The notes below the pieces were generated by a model, which had not been told where the DNA came from, ran no database searches, and worked only from the letters and a program-made list of their open reading frames with translations. From an uncultured Actinomycetes bacterium (lineage in GTDB: Bacteria; Actinomycetota; Actinomycetes; Mycobacteriales; Nakamurellaceae), in the NCBI GenBank assembly GCA_937926105.1, contig CALANS010000175.1, forward strand, positions 1 through 64,000: 64,000 bases of DNA. The letters run 5' to 3'. Positions 21,317 to 32,074 of this stretch are shown one piece after another (the first letter of the stretch is position 1; every line of letters begins with the position of its first letter). Made by a program: the position numbers and the translations under genes.

Positions 21317-21357
21317 ACCGTACGAGATCGGGGTGACAGTCGCCCGCCCACTACGCT
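21317..21357. promoter_or_regulatory. Divergent leaderless promoters for the RecB-like and M50 genes
   Basis: On the minus strand TACGGT (21317-21322) ends seven bases before the ATG at 21309. On the plus strand TACGCT (21352-21357) ends six bases before the GTG at 21364. Both match TANNNT, and no Shine-Dalgarno sequence is present on either side. Confidence 0.6.
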
Positions 21358-21363
21358 GGAGTG

Positions 21364-23387
<2,024 letters not shown>

Positions 23388-23406
23388 CGGGAGCGTCAGC
23401 CGTGGC

Positions 23407-24048
23407 TCATTGTGGGGCGCACAGCACCCACTGTTGGTGCTCGATTCGCAGCCCGAACAGGGAGCGTTCCTCGATGCCGCCACCCGTTGGCTGGTAGGTG
23501 ACGATGGCGGTGCCGGTGCTGCCCTGCACCGACACGCCGCCCACCCCCAACGACCCGGGCTCGATCCCGTCGAGCGACGACGTGCCGTAACGTCCCGCCA
23601 TGAAGCGGCACAGCAGGCCGTTCGCCCGGTCGAAGTCCGCTGTATTGAGCGCCCCGACGAATTCCGACACCCGAGCCCGGGCCGCCGACACACCGCCCGC
23701 GTCGGGCTCCGTGGGAGCCGGTTGACCCGGCCGGGTCGCAGAGGTGAGGGCGGGGGGGTGCACCGTCCCGTTCGCGCCGGCCGACGGCGGTGCCGCCGGT
23801 CCGCCGGGCCCGTCGGATTGCGCGGCAGATCGACTGCCGGCGAGAACCGCCGTCACGACCAGGGCCAGTGCCGCCAACACGCTCAGACTCACCGCGGTCC
23901 GCCGCAGCACCGTGTGTCGATCGAGCCGGCGCCGCGCTGCCGGGGTGGGGTGGGCGGACCCGAGGATCACGTCGCCACCCGGAGTGCGTCGCGCGGCGTC
24001 ACCCGGGGTGGTCGCGTCAGTCGCCTCGTCGGCCCGCCGTGTCTGCAT
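23407..24048 (-). CDS. Hypothetical single-pass membrane protein
   Basis: The 213-residue protein has a cytoplasmic N-terminus of about 50 residues, one hydrophobic helix ([18 protein letters not shown]) and a Pro/Gly-rich linker. Its C-terminal extracytoplasmic domain (from about residue 120: [24 protein letters not shown]...) is shaped like the SnoaL/NTF2-like folds of secreted actinobacterial proteins. Two cysteines flank it and could form a disulfide. It lies between trmI and the proteasome ATPase, the place of lppK in mycobacteria, but I see no lipobox and would not call it an orthologue. Confidence 0.78.
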   Translation of the reverse strand: MQTRRADEATDATTPGDAARRTPGGDVILGSAHPTPAARRRLDRHTVLRRTAVSLSVLAALALVVTAVLAGSRSAAQSDGPGGPAAPPSAGANGTVHPPALTSATRPGQPAPTEPDAGGVSAARARVSEFVGALNTADFDRANGLLCRFMAGRYGTSSLDGIEPGSLGVGGVSVQGSTGTAIVTYQPTGGGIEERSLFGLRIEHQQWVLCAPQ

Positions 24049-24170
24049 CGATCGCTATTGTGCCCGCTGGATCAGGTCACCGTTGGGTGACGATGGACGT
24101 GGCGTGCCCCGAAGACGGAGGGCGCCGCCGAGTAGTGTTGGAGCACAAGGGACGGAGGGGAGACCACCAC

Positions 24171-25976
24171 GTGACCCACAGTGACTCGGTGCCCGGCGCG
24201 GCCGGTCGATCGGCGCAGGACGGGGTCGGGGTCGGCGCGGGTGTCTCGCCGTCACCGTCTGCCACGCCAGGGCAGTTGTTGGCGCAGATCCGCGCGCTGA
24301 ACGAGGAGATCGGCCAGCTGCGCCGGCGGCTCGCGGTCGCCCCCACCGATACCCGTCCGCTGGAGCGACAGCTGGCCGAATCCGCCGGCCGCGTCGCCGC
24401 GCTGAGCGAGCGCAACGAGAAGCTGGTCGTCACCCTCCGCGAGGCTCGCAGTCAGCTGCTGCAGCTCAAGGAGGAGGTGGATCGGCTGGCCCAGCCGCCC
24501 AGCGGCTACGGAGTGTTCCTGGGTACCGGGCCGGACGGCACGGTGGAGGTTTACACCGGCGGCCGGCGGATGCGCCTGACGGTGTCGCCGACGGTGGAGG
24601 TGGCGGAGCTGCAGCGCGGCCAGCAGGTCCGGCTCAACGAGGCGCTCACGGTGGTCGAGGGCGGGGCGTTCGAGCGGGTCGGGGAGGTCAGCTCGCTGCG
24701 CGAGGTGATCGGTGACGATCGAGCCCTGGTGGTCGGGCACGCGGACGAGGAGCGGGTGGTGCATCTGGCCGCGCCGCTGCTGGGCACCGGGCTCAAACCG
24801 GGCGACTCCCTGCTGGTGGACACCAAGGCCGGCTATGCCTACGAGCGGGTGCCCAAGGCCGAGGTCGAGGACCTCGTGCTGGAGGAGGTGCCGGACGTCT
24901 CCTACAGCGACATCGGTGGCCTGGGCCGGCAGATCGAGCAGATCCGGGATGCCGTGGAGCTGCCGTTCCTGCACGCCGACCTGTTCCGGGAGTATCAGTT
25001 GCGCCCGCCCAAGGGTGTGTTGTTGTACGGCCCGCCGGGCTGCGGGAAGACGCTGATCGCGAAGGCGGTGGCGAACTCGCTGGCCAAGCAGGTGGCGCTG
25101 GCTCGCGGCGAGGAGCGGGTCACCTCGTACTTTCTGAACATCAAGGGCCCGGAGCTGCTCAACAAGTACGTGGGCGAGACCGAGCGCACTATCCGGCTGA
25201 TTTTCCAGCGCGCCCGGGAAAAGGCCTCGGATGGCACTCCGGTCATCGTGTTCTTCGACGAGATGGACTCGGTGTTCCGCACCCGCGGGTCGGGGGTGTC
25301 CTCCGACGTGGAGACCACCATCGTGCCGCAGCTGCTGTCCGAGATCGACGGGGTGGAGGGCCTGGAGAACGTCATCGTGATCGGCGCCTCCAACCGGGAG
25401 GACATGATCGATCCGGCCATCCTGCGGCCCGGCCGGCTGGACGTGAAGATCAAGATCGAGCGGCCCGATGCGGAAGCGGCGCGCGACATCTTCGCCAAGT
25501 ACCTCACGGCCGACCTGCCGATTGCGGAGGCAGACCTGGCCGAGTTCTCCGGCGACCGGTCGGCGACGGTGGCCGGGATGATCCAGCACACCGTGGAGCG
25601 GATGTACGCCGAGAGCGACGAGAACCGGTTCCTGGAGGTCACCTACGCCAACGGGGACAAGGAGGTCCTGTACTTCAAGGACTTCAACTCCGGCGCCATG
25701 ATCCAGAACATCGTGGACCGGGCGAAGAAGGCGGCCATCAAATCCCGGATCGAGTCCGGGGCGTCGGGTTTGCAGGTGGCGCACCTGCTGGACGCCATCG
25801 TCGACGAGTTCGCCGAGAACGAGGACCTTCCCAACACCACCAACCCGGACGACTGGGCGCGCATCTCCGGTAAGAAGGGGGAGCGGATCGTCTACATCCG
25901 AACCCTGGTGTCCGGCAAGCAGTCCGAGGGATCCCGGGCGATCGACACGGCCTCCAACACCGGCCAGTACCTGTAG
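24171..25976 (+). CDS. arc: Proteasome-associated AAA+ ATPase (ARC/Mpa)
   Basis: The 601-residue ATPase unfolds pupylated proteins and feeds them to the 20S proteasome. Seen in order are an N-terminal coiled coil (about residues 37-95), tandem OB domains, the AAA module with Walker A GPPGCGKT (287-294), Walker [13 protein letters not shown] and the second region of homology ([21 protein letters not shown]). The C-terminal GQYL tail docks into the proteasome alpha ring. The GTG at 24171 follows GGAGGGGAG; TAGTGT at 24133-24138 is a likely -10 box. dop, pup and prcBA, usually close by, are absent downstream here. Confidence 0.96.
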   Translation: MTHSDSVPGAAGRSAQDGVGVGAGVSPSPSATPGQLLAQIRALNEEIGQLRRRLAVAPTDTRPLERQLAESAGRVAALSERNEKLVVTLREARSQLLQLKEEVDRLAQPPSGYGVFLGTGPDGTVEVYTGGRRMRLTVSPTVEVAELQRGQQVRLNEALTVVEGGAFERVGEVSSLREVIGDDRALVVGHADEERVVHLAAPLLGTGLKPGDSLLVDTKAGYAYERVPKAEVEDLVLEEVPDVSYSDIGGLGRQIEQIRDAVELPFLHADLFREYQLRPPKGVLLYGPPGCGKTLIAKAVANSLAKQVALARGEERVTSYFLNIKGPELLNKYVGETERTIRLIFQRAREKASDGTPVIVFFDEMDSVFRTRGSGVSSDVETTIVPQLLSEIDGVEGLENVIVIGASNREDMIDPAILRPGRLDVKIKIERPDAEAARDIFAKYLTADLPIAEADLAEFSGDRSATVAGMIQHTVERMYAESDENRFLEVTYANGDKEVLYFKDFNSGAMIQNIVDRAKKAAIKSRIESGASGLQVAHLLDAIVDEFAENEDLPNTTNPDDWARISGKKGERIVYIRTLVSGKQSEGSRAIDTASNTGQYL

Positions 25977-26106
25977 CCGCGCCACGCCGGTCGGCATGGA
26001 TCAACATGCCCGGCATGCGCCAAGTTCGTCTCGCCAGCCACAGGCGTCACATTGCGCCGATGTTCACGTACGCGGGGTATTTGGGGGGTATTCGCGGCGC
26101 CTGGCG

Positions 26107-27327
26107 CTACTCGGCGTGCAGCTGCAACTCCTCGGCGAACGCATCGGCGATCTCCAGCGCGCTGGGCAATACCGGGTGCCTGATCACCACCATGCCGTCG
26201 GAGATCAGCGTCGCGCGCCAATCCCGTCGGTGCGCGCCGATCGGCAGCAGGTCCAGCGTCACCACATGGTCGCCGTATCGCTGCAGCAGTGAGTCCAGGC
26301 CGGTGACGGCGGTGATGCGCCCGGACCCCCGTGCGCGCTTGAAGATGCTGGCGGCGTTGAACTTCCGATCCAGCGGCACCGAGATCCGCCCGTGCACCAC
26401 GGCCTCGGCCCAGCCCGCGAACAGATCGGCGTCCACCACGTAGTTCATCAGGTCGGTGGTGCGGGCCCCCGGTGGTCGGGCGCCGATCTCACCGAACACC
26501 ACCTCGCCGTCGGCCTTGCGGTACCACTCCATGTGCGTGAACCCGTCGGTGAAGCCGAGCGCGGTCAGCACCGCGGCGCCCATCGCCCGGCCGCCGGCCA
26601 GGTAGTCCACGTCGAGGTCGCGCAGCGCCATGGTGATCGGCGAGATCCACTCGTGCTGTCGCGCCGGCAGCGGGCGCGGCCGGTACAGACAGATGTTGTC
26701 GAACAGAATACGGCCGCCGGCGCAGATGGTGTCGTAGGTGAACTCCTCGGCCTCCACGAACTCCTCGACGCTGATCTGCGGCACGTGCCGCACCGCCTGC
26801 AGTGCCGCGTCGAGCTCCGCGGCATCGTCCACCCGATAGGTATCCGCCGAGCCGGCACCCGCGATGGGCTTGACAATCAGCGGAAAGCCGATGCGTTCGG
26901 CCGCCTCCCAGGCGCCCGAGACGGTGCTGGTCGAGGCGTGGTGCGGGGTGCGGATGCCCGCGGCGTCCAGCCGCCGCTTCATCAGCTCCTTGTCGCGGAA
27001 CGGTTCGGTCTGCGTCACAGTCATGCCGGCCAGCCCGAACCGCTCGCGGATGCCCGCCGCGAGCAGCATGTACGGCTCCCACAGGCACTCGACCTGATCG
27101 ATGGCGGTGGCCCGCATCAGATCCGCGACGGCCGCCAGCACCTGTCCGGTGTCGGACAGCGACCCCACCCGCTGGTAATGCGTCAACGCCTCCCGCGCGG
27201 CCGGCGGCAGGTCCGCGGCCTGCTGGTCGCCCAGCCCGATGATCCGGGCCCCCACCGACGCCAACCCCCGGGTGAAGAACGCCATCTCCGCCGGGTAGCC
27301 GGGAGAGATCATCAACACGGTCGTCAC
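26107..27327 (-). CDS. ATP-grasp carboxylate-amine/thiol ligase-like protein
   Basis: The 406-residue protein has the ATP-grasp architecture: a Rossmann-like N-terminal domain (VLMISPGYPAEM...), the FRDKELMKRRLDAAGIRTP entry, nucleotide-binding FPLIVKPIAGAGSADTY, the EEFVEAEEFTYDTI segment and Mg2+-binding FGEIGARPPGAR. Such enzymes activate a carboxylate as acyl phosphate and join it to an amine or thiol; substrates cannot be predicted. The GTG start overlaps the stop of the truncated paralogue by four bases. A second intact paralogue is divergently encoded at 27951. Confidence 0.88.
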   Translation of the reverse strand: MTTVLMISPGYPAEMAFFTRGLASVGARIIGLGDQQAADLPPAAREALTHYQRVGSLSDTGQVLAAVADLMRATAIDQVECLWEPYMLLAAGIRERFGLAGMTVTQTEPFRDKELMKRRLDAAGIRTPHHASTSTVSGAWEAAERIGFPLIVKPIAGAGSADTYRVDDAAELDAALQAVRHVPQISVEEFVEAEEFTYDTICAGGRILFDNICLYRPRPLPARQHEWISPITMALRDLDVDYLAGGRAMGAAVLTALGFTDGFTHMEWYRKADGEVVFGEIGARPPGARTTDLMNYVVDADLFAGWAEAVVHGRISVPLDRKFNAASIFKRARGSGRITAVTGLDSLLQRYGDHVVTLDLLPIGAHRRDWRATLISDGMVVIRHPVLPSALEIADAFAEELQLHAE

Positions 27328-27749
27328 GACGCCAGCTCCTTCTCCCGTGGCCCGACCTCGATCGTGATGTCGGATATCAGTCGCTGCAAGGCTTCTCGCA
27401 CCACGTCGGTGTCCCGGTCGCGGACGGTCACGAACCCGTCGCCCTCGATGCCGAGCGCCTCGCGCACCCGGGCAAGCGGCACCTGCAGCTGCTCCAACGA
27501 TCCGAGCAGCCGGCCAACCGGCCCGAGCTGGCGGGTCGGGCCCCGCACCGCGCCGGCGGTCTCGTTAGGGTCCAGCGGGGAGTCGATGCGCCAGTGCCCG
27601 GCCAGCGCCGCGCGCAGCGGATCCGGTAGCCGGGAGGCCGATTCGGTGGTGATCAGCGCGAGCCGCACGCCGGGCAGGTACGCCGCGGCGGCGACGAAGT
27701 CCAGCGTGGCGGGCATCAGGTACGGCGCCACGAATGCGCACACCGTCAT
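27324..27749 (-). pseudogene. Truncated ATP-grasp paralogue with its catalytic core apparently deleted in frame
   Basis: The 141-residue frame begins like the neighbouring ATP-grasp proteins (VAPYLMPATLDFV..., ending LEQLQVPLARVREALGIEG near residue 100). It then jumps to DGFVTVRDRDTDVVREALQ, which matches their last 35 residues (ANAYLRMRHPDYDVLHAML in the 27951 gene). About 260 residues holding the whole ATP-binding and Mg2+-binding core are missing, yet the frame stays open and couples to the next gene through a GTGA overlap. Either a fixed in-frame deletion left a non-catalytic protein or a remnant, or a small standalone domain is retained. Confidence 0.7.
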
Positions 27750-27772
27750 ACCCGTAGGAACCTACCGGACCG

Positions 27773-27880
27773 TCTGAAAACCTGCCCCTGGATTCGGGCG
27801 CTGCATCGACCGCAGCCGCCTGACCTGGACCGATGCGCGGCGCCGGGCTCGGTCAACAAATCTGGAGGCAAATTTTCAGA
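27773..27880. repeat. Inverted-repeat element, copy 1 (22-base arms, divergent promoter region)
   Basis: The left arm (27773-27794, TCTGAAAACCTGCCCCTGG...) and the right arm (27859-27880, ...CTGGAGGCAAATTTTCAGA) are inverted copies of one motif, matching at about 17 of 22 positions and about 64 bases apart. A second pair with the same motif is at 35187-35276. The left arm overlaps the expected -35 region of the minus-strand ATP-grasp operon. The right arm lies 58 bases before the -10 box of the plus-strand operon. Confidence 0.8.
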
Positions 27881-27938
27881 GTCGCCAGCGTTCTGAACGG
27901 TGTCGGTGGCGCGCCGGGCCGGACCGCCGCCGACGTCC

Positions 27939-27944
27939 TAGGAT
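27939..27944 (+). promoter_or_regulatory. -10 box of the plus-strand ATP-grasp operon
   Basis: TAGGAT ends six bases before the ATG at 27951 with no Shine-Dalgarno sequence between, so the first message is probably leaderless. Confidence 0.55.
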
Positions 27945-27950
27945 CGCCGG

Positions 27951-29168
27951 ATGAACATCGTGTTCGTCGAGCCGGCATTTCCGGCGAACCAGCGGCAGTT
28001 CGTGCGGGCCCTCGCCGAGACCGGCGCGTCGGTCATCGGGGTGGGCGAACGGCCGCTCGACCACCTGGACGACGAGCTCAAGGGCTGGATGTCGCACTAT
28101 CACCAGGTCGGCTCCGTCACCGACGTGCCCGCCATGACGGCCGCCACCCGGTGGATCCAGGAGCGAGTGTGGGTGGATCGGCTGGAGGCCACCATCGAGG
28201 CGCACACCATGGCCGCCGCGCAGGTCCGCGAGGCCTGCACGATTCCGGGCACCAGCGTGCACACCGCCTGGCTGTGCCGGGACAAGCCGTCCATGAAGCA
28301 GGTGCTGCGGGAGGCGGGCGTCCCGACCGCCGCCTCCACCGCGGTGTCCACGCTGGCGCAGGCGCAGCAGTTCGCCGCGGCGGTCGGCTACCCGCTGATC
28401 CTCAAGCCGCGTAGCGGCGCCGGCGCGTCCGGCACCGCCCGGGTGGACTCGGACACCGAACTGGCGGCCGCGCTGAGCTCCTTCGGCACCGCGGACTCGG
28501 TGGCCATCGAGGAGTTCGTGGAGGGTCACGAGGGGTTCTACGACACCATCACCGCCGGCGGCGACGTGGCCGTGGATTTCGTCTCGCACTACTTCCCCAA
28601 CGTGCTCGAGGCGATGCGCACCCGGTGGATCTCGCCGCAGTTCATCGCCACCAACCGGGTCGACTCCGTCGAGGACTACCGGCAGCTGCGCGATGTGGGG
28701 GCTACCGTCATCCGGGAACTGGGCATCGGCACGTCGGCGACCCATATGGAGTGGTTCTTCGGGCCGAAGGGCTTGCGCTTTTCCGAGATCGGTTGCCGCC
28801 CCCCGGGAGTCGGTGCCTGGGATCTGTACTCGGCCGGCAACGACATCGACCTGTACCGGCAATGGGCGGAGGTCATCATGGGCGGCCACGTCACCGCCTT
28901 GCCGTCCCGTCGGGACGCGGCGGGCATTGTCGCGCTGCGGCCGGAGGCCGACGGCACCATCACCGGATACAGCGGGATGGACGCGATCGGCGAGAAGTAC
29001 CGCGAGTGGGTGATCGACGCGCACCTGCCCGACCCGGGTACCCCGACCCAGCCGATCGCCGCCGGCTACATGGCCAACGCGTACCTGCGGATGCGGCACC
29101 CGGACTACGACGTGCTGCACGCCATGCTCGACGACGTCGGCCGCACGGTCACGGTGCACGCCTCGTGA
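27951..29168 (+). CDS. ATP-grasp ligase-like protein, second intact paralogue
   Basis: The 405-residue protein is a paralogue of the 26107-27327 gene. It has an N-terminal Rossmann-like domain (IVFVEPAFPANQRQFVRAL), CRDKPSMKQVLREAGVPTA, the nucleotide-binding YPLILKPRSGAGASGTA, IEEFVEGHEGFYDTIT, and the metal-binding FSEIGCRPPGVGAWD. All catalytic segments are present, so it should ligate a carboxylate to an amine or similar acceptor with ATP. It leads a tight operon: the next two genes start inside its and each other's stop codons. The divergent arrangement with the other ATP-grasp operon suggests shared control through the inverted repeat between them. Confidence 0.88.
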   Translation: MNIVFVEPAFPANQRQFVRALAETGASVIGVGERPLDHLDDELKGWMSHYHQVGSVTDVPAMTAATRWIQERVWVDRLEATIEAHTMAAAQVREACTIPGTSVHTAWLCRDKPSMKQVLREAGVPTAASTAVSTLAQAQQFAAAVGYPLILKPRSGAGASGTARVDSDTELAAALSSFGTADSVAIEEFVEGHEGFYDTITAGGDVAVDFVSHYFPNVLEAMRTRWISPQFIATNRVDSVEDYRQLRDVGATVIRELGIGTSATHMEWFFGPKGLRFSEIGCRPPGVGAWDLYSAGNDIDLYRQWAEVIMGGHVTALPSRRDAAGIVALRPEADGTITGYSGMDAIGEKYREWVIDAHLPDPGTPTQPIAAGYMANAYLRMRHPDYDVLHAMLDDVGRTVTVHAS

Positions 29169-30124
29169 GGATCACCCTGCTGGGGCCGCAGCGCCGGCCC
29201 CGGGTCGATGCTGTGGTCCGCGCCCTGGGCCTGGCCGGACCGTTCGGCACCGTCACCGCCGGGTGGCAGGAACGCGAGAGTGACGACGCCGAGCTGGACG
29301 CGCTGCTGTCCGGCTCGTCGGTCAACCTCGCGCTGTATCGCCGGTTCGGCGAGGTGATGGCGGCCGACGGCGAGTACGCCAGCGGGGTGCTGCGCCGCCG
29401 GGAGGCGCTCGCCGAGCTGTCGGCGCTGTACCTGCTGCGCCTCGACCTGGCCGTGCAGGCGGTGCTGGACGTGCGCCGCTACGACGGCCCGGAGCCGTTC
29501 GCGTCCCTGCGCGAGTCCGCGGCGGCCGAGGCGGAGCAGGCGATCCGGGACTTGGACGCCGCGCACCTGACCGCGGTCCAGCAGCTGGATGCCGAGTTCT
29601 ACGGCGCCTTCCCGCCGCACGAGCGGGAGCCGATCGCCGCGCACCGCCGGGAGATCGCTGCGCAGTTGGCCGGGTGCCGGGCGTTTGCCATGGCCGGCGG
29701 GCACGTCGGGGTGCTCGCCGAGGCGCTGCACCTGTTCAACCTGGCGGCGCTGCTGATGCAGGCGGACATCCCGGTGCTGGCGTGGTCTGCCGGGGCCATG
29801 GCGCTGACCGGCCGGATCGTGTTGTTTCACGACCGGACCGAGCACGGCCCGGCCTGCGCCGAGGTGTATGGCACCGGGCTGGGGCTGGTGCCGGGGATTG
29901 TCGCATTGCCCGCGGCGCACCGTCGGCTGCGGATGGACGATCACGCCGGGATGGGGCTACTGGCCCGGCGGTTCGCGCCGGATAGGTGCCTGGTGTTGGA
30001 GGCGGGGGACCGGGTGGACCTCGCGCCCGGCGGCGAGCTGCCCGAGGGCGCCGCCGTGCTCGGTGCCAACGGGGTTGTCGCGCCGTGGGGTGTCGACGCC
30101 GACATGCGGGCGGTGGGACGGTGA
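29165..30124 (+). CDS. Type 1 glutamine amidotransferase-like / peptidase S51-like protein
   Basis: The 319-residue protein has a C-terminal class-I-GATase fold with AMAGGHVGVLAEALHLFNL, then LAWSAGAMALTGRIVLFHD, where Ser208 stands at the nucleophile elbow as in S51 peptidases (dipeptidase E, cyanophycinase) rather than the cysteine of true amidotransferases. The N-terminal 150 residues are helical and of unknown role. The inferred activity is hydrolysis or transfer at an acyl or peptide bond of a product made by the ATP-grasp enzymes. It overlaps both flanking genes by four bases. Confidence 0.8.
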   Translation: MRITLLGPQRRPRVDAVVRALGLAGPFGTVTAGWQERESDDAELDALLSGSSVNLALYRRFGEVMAADGEYASGVLRRREALAELSALYLLRLDLAVQAVLDVRRYDGPEPFASLRESAAAEAEQAIRDLDAAHLTAVQQLDAEFYGAFPPHEREPIAAHRREIAAQLAGCRAFAMAGGHVGVLAEALHLFNLAALLMQADIPVLAWSAGAMALTGRIVLFHDRTEHGPACAEVYGTGLGLVPGIVALPAAHRRLRMDDHAGMGLLARRFAPDRCLVLEAGDRVDLAPGGELPEGAAVLGANGVVAPWGVDADMRAVGR

Positions 30125-31290
30125 CGATCGCCGCCGAACGGCGCTCCGGGCGCAAGCTCGCCATCACCCGGCTGCGGGAGCGCCGCCCGCTGGACGCCGC
30201 CGCCATCGACCGATTCCTGGCACGCCACCAGGTTCCCATCGTCGAGGGTGGCACGTGCACCTTCTGCTACCGGGGCGAGGCCGACGCCGTGCACCTGATC
30301 CACCGGGTGGTCGGGCTGCCGGACCGAATGCCGCTGCGCCGCATCCCACGCACCGACCTGTGGTACCTGGTGCTGGAGCTGCCCGATACCTCGCGGGTGG
30401 AGTACCAGCTGGAGGTGTCCGCCGGCGGGACGGTGCAGCGCATCAACGACCCGCTGAACCCGCACCGCTCGCACAGCCCGGTGGGGTCCTCGTCGGTGTG
30501 CTTCGCCCGCGGCTACGTCACCCCAGACTGGACGATCCCGGACCCCGAATCCCGCCCCGGCGAACTGGTGGAAATGTCCATCCCCAGCCGGGCGCTGCGG
30601 CGCGAGTCCCGTTGCCGGGTATACCTTCCCGCTCGGTTCCGCAGCACCACCCGCTACCCCCTGCTGGTGGTGCACGACGGTTCGGACTTTCTGCAGTATG
30701 CCGCGGCCAAGACGGTGCTGGACAACCTGATCCACCGGCTGGACGTGGCCGAGACCGTGGTGGCCTTCACCGATCCCGGCGACCGGCTGACCGAGTATGC
30801 GAACTCCGCCGCGCACGCCCGGTTCATCACCCACGAGCTGATCCCGCGGCTGGAGCGCGAGCTGCCACTCGTCGGCCAGCCGTCCGGACGGTGCCTGCTC
30901 GGATCGAGTTTCGGTGCGGTGGCGTCACTCTCGACCGCGTATCGGTATCCGGCGATGATCGGGTCGCTGGTGCTGATGTCCGGCTCGTTCGTGTTCACCG
31001 ACATCGGTGACGAGCACGGCGGCGGGCCGGCGTTCGACCCGGTGGTGACGTTCGTCAACGCCTACCGGCGCCGGCCCCGGCGGGTCGCCGACCGGCTGTA
31101 CATCACCTGCGGGGTGTACGAGCCGCTCATCGTGCAGAACCGGTCGATGGTGCCGGTGTTCGAGTCGGCCGGCATGACGGTGCGCTACATCGAGGCGCGG
31201 GACGGGCACAGCTGGGAGGATTGGCGGGACCGGCTGGGTGGTGCGCTGAGCTGGATCTACCCGGGGCCGCAGAAGTTCGTGTACGAGTAG
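30121..31290 (+). CDS. Esterase with N-terminal beta domain (enterochelin-esterase-like alpha/beta hydrolase)
   Basis: The 389-residue protein has an N-terminal immunoglobulin-like, carbohydrate-binding-module-like region (CTFCYRGEADAVHLIHRVVGLPDRMPLRR...VEYQLEVSAGG). An esterase-D/Fes-type alpha/beta hydrolase follows, with YPLLVVHDGSDFLQYA, nucleophile Ser263 in GSSFGA and His363 in ARDGHSWEDW. No signal peptide is seen. Enterochelin esterases of this shape hydrolyse oligo-ester substrates, but the genomic context here is ATP-grasp ligases, so an ester or amide metabolite is more likely than a siderophore. The GTG start overlaps the preceding stop. Confidence 0.85.
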   Translation: MTIAAERRSGRKLAITRLRERRPLDAAAIDRFLARHQVPIVEGGTCTFCYRGEADAVHLIHRVVGLPDRMPLRRIPRTDLWYLVLELPDTSRVEYQLEVSAGGTVQRINDPLNPHRSHSPVGSSSVCFARGYVTPDWTIPDPESRPGELVEMSIPSRALRRESRCRVYLPARFRSTTRYPLLVVHDGSDFLQYAAAKTVLDNLIHRLDVAETVVAFTDPGDRLTEYANSAAHARFITHELIPRLERELPLVGQPSGRCLLGSSFGAVASLSTAYRYPAMIGSLVLMSGSFVFTDIGDEHGGGPAFDPVVTFVNAYRRRPRRVADRLYITCGVYEPLIVQNRSMVPVFESAGMTVRYIEARDGHSWEDWRDRLGGALSWIYPGPQKFVYE

Positions 31291-31354
31291 TTCGGGTAGG
31301 TGGGCACAGCGGTGACGGGATGAGCGGGTTCACGGACCCATCGGGAGGCCTGGC

Positions 31355-32074
31355 ATGAAGGCGGTCGAGCGGTGGCAGTCGGAGCGGATGCATCGGCCCG
31401 TCACCCTAGCCCGGTGGGGCAGTTTCGGCACGCCGGTGCTGGTCTTTCCGACGGCAGGAGGTGACGCCGAGGAGATCGAGCGGATGCACCTGGTAGACGC
31501 GTGCGCCCCCCTGATCGACGCCGGCCGGGTGAAGCTGTACTCCTGCGATTCGTTGGCCGGCCGGGTGATGCTCACCGAGGAGGGCTCGCCGGAGTTCCGT
31601 GCGGCGTTCCTGTCGGCCTTCCAGCAGGCGGTGCGGCATGAGGTGCTGCCGGCGATCTGGGCCGACTGCGGGGGGTCGATGCCGGTGCTGGCGGCCGGAT
31701 CGTCGATCGGGGCGTTCAACTCGGTGGCGATGGTGTGCCGGTATCCGGATGCGTTCCGCGGCGCGATCGCGATGAGCGGCACCTACGGGGTGGAGAAGCA
31801 TTACCCGGTGTGGACCGAGGAGCTGTTCTTCTCCTCGCCGTTGGAGTTCGTGCCGGGCATGGGCGGTGACGCGCTGGACACCCTGCGCACCCGGATGATC
31901 GTGCTGGCGTCCGGGTCGGGCGCGTGGGAGGACGTGGGGGAGTCCTGGCGGATGGCGGATGTGCTGGGCGCCAAGGGGGTCCCGAACCGGGTGGACGACT
32001 GGGGTCCGGACTGGCCGCACGACTGGCAAACCTGGCGGGCGATGCTGCCGCAGTATTTGGCGGAAATGGTCTGA
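31355..32074 (+). CDS. Esterase family alpha/beta hydrolase
   Basis: The 239-residue hydrolase carries WGSFGTPVLVFPTAGGDAEE (oxyanion region), nucleophile Ser117 in GSSIGA and a likely His222 in WPHDWQTW near the C-terminus. It resembles the small esterase/S-formylglutathione-hydrolase-like group and lacks the N-terminal domain of its neighbour. GGGAGG lies about eight bases before the ATG. It follows the previous gene by 64 bases on the same strand and is probably the last gene of the ATP-grasp operon. Confidence 0.87.
   Translation: MKAVERWQSERMHRPVTLARWGSFGTPVLVFPTAGGDAEEIERMHLVDACAPLIDAGRVKLYSCDSLAGRVMLTEEGSPEFRAAFLSAFQQAVRHEVLPAIWADCGGSMPVLAAGSSIGAFNSVAMVCRYPDAFRGAIAMSGTYGVEKHYPVWTEELFFSSPLEFVPGMGGDALDTLRTRMIVLASGSGAWEDVGESWRMADVLGAKGVPNRVDDWGPDWPHDWQTWRAMLPQYLAEMV

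Noticed and set aside
21317..21340. PafBC-type promoter for the RecB-like nuclease
   Set aside because: Spacing to the -10 box fits, but only about five of nine bases of the upstream box match, which is too weak to claim.
25977..26106. Search for pup immediately after the proteasome ATPase gene
   Set aside because: No short frame ending in the Gly-Gly-Gln or Gly-Gly-Glu tail of Pup is present in this gap.
27773..27880. Inverted repeat read as a Rho-independent terminator for the ATP-grasp genes
   Set aside because: It lies between divergent starts, not after stops, and the arms are separated by more than 60 bases.
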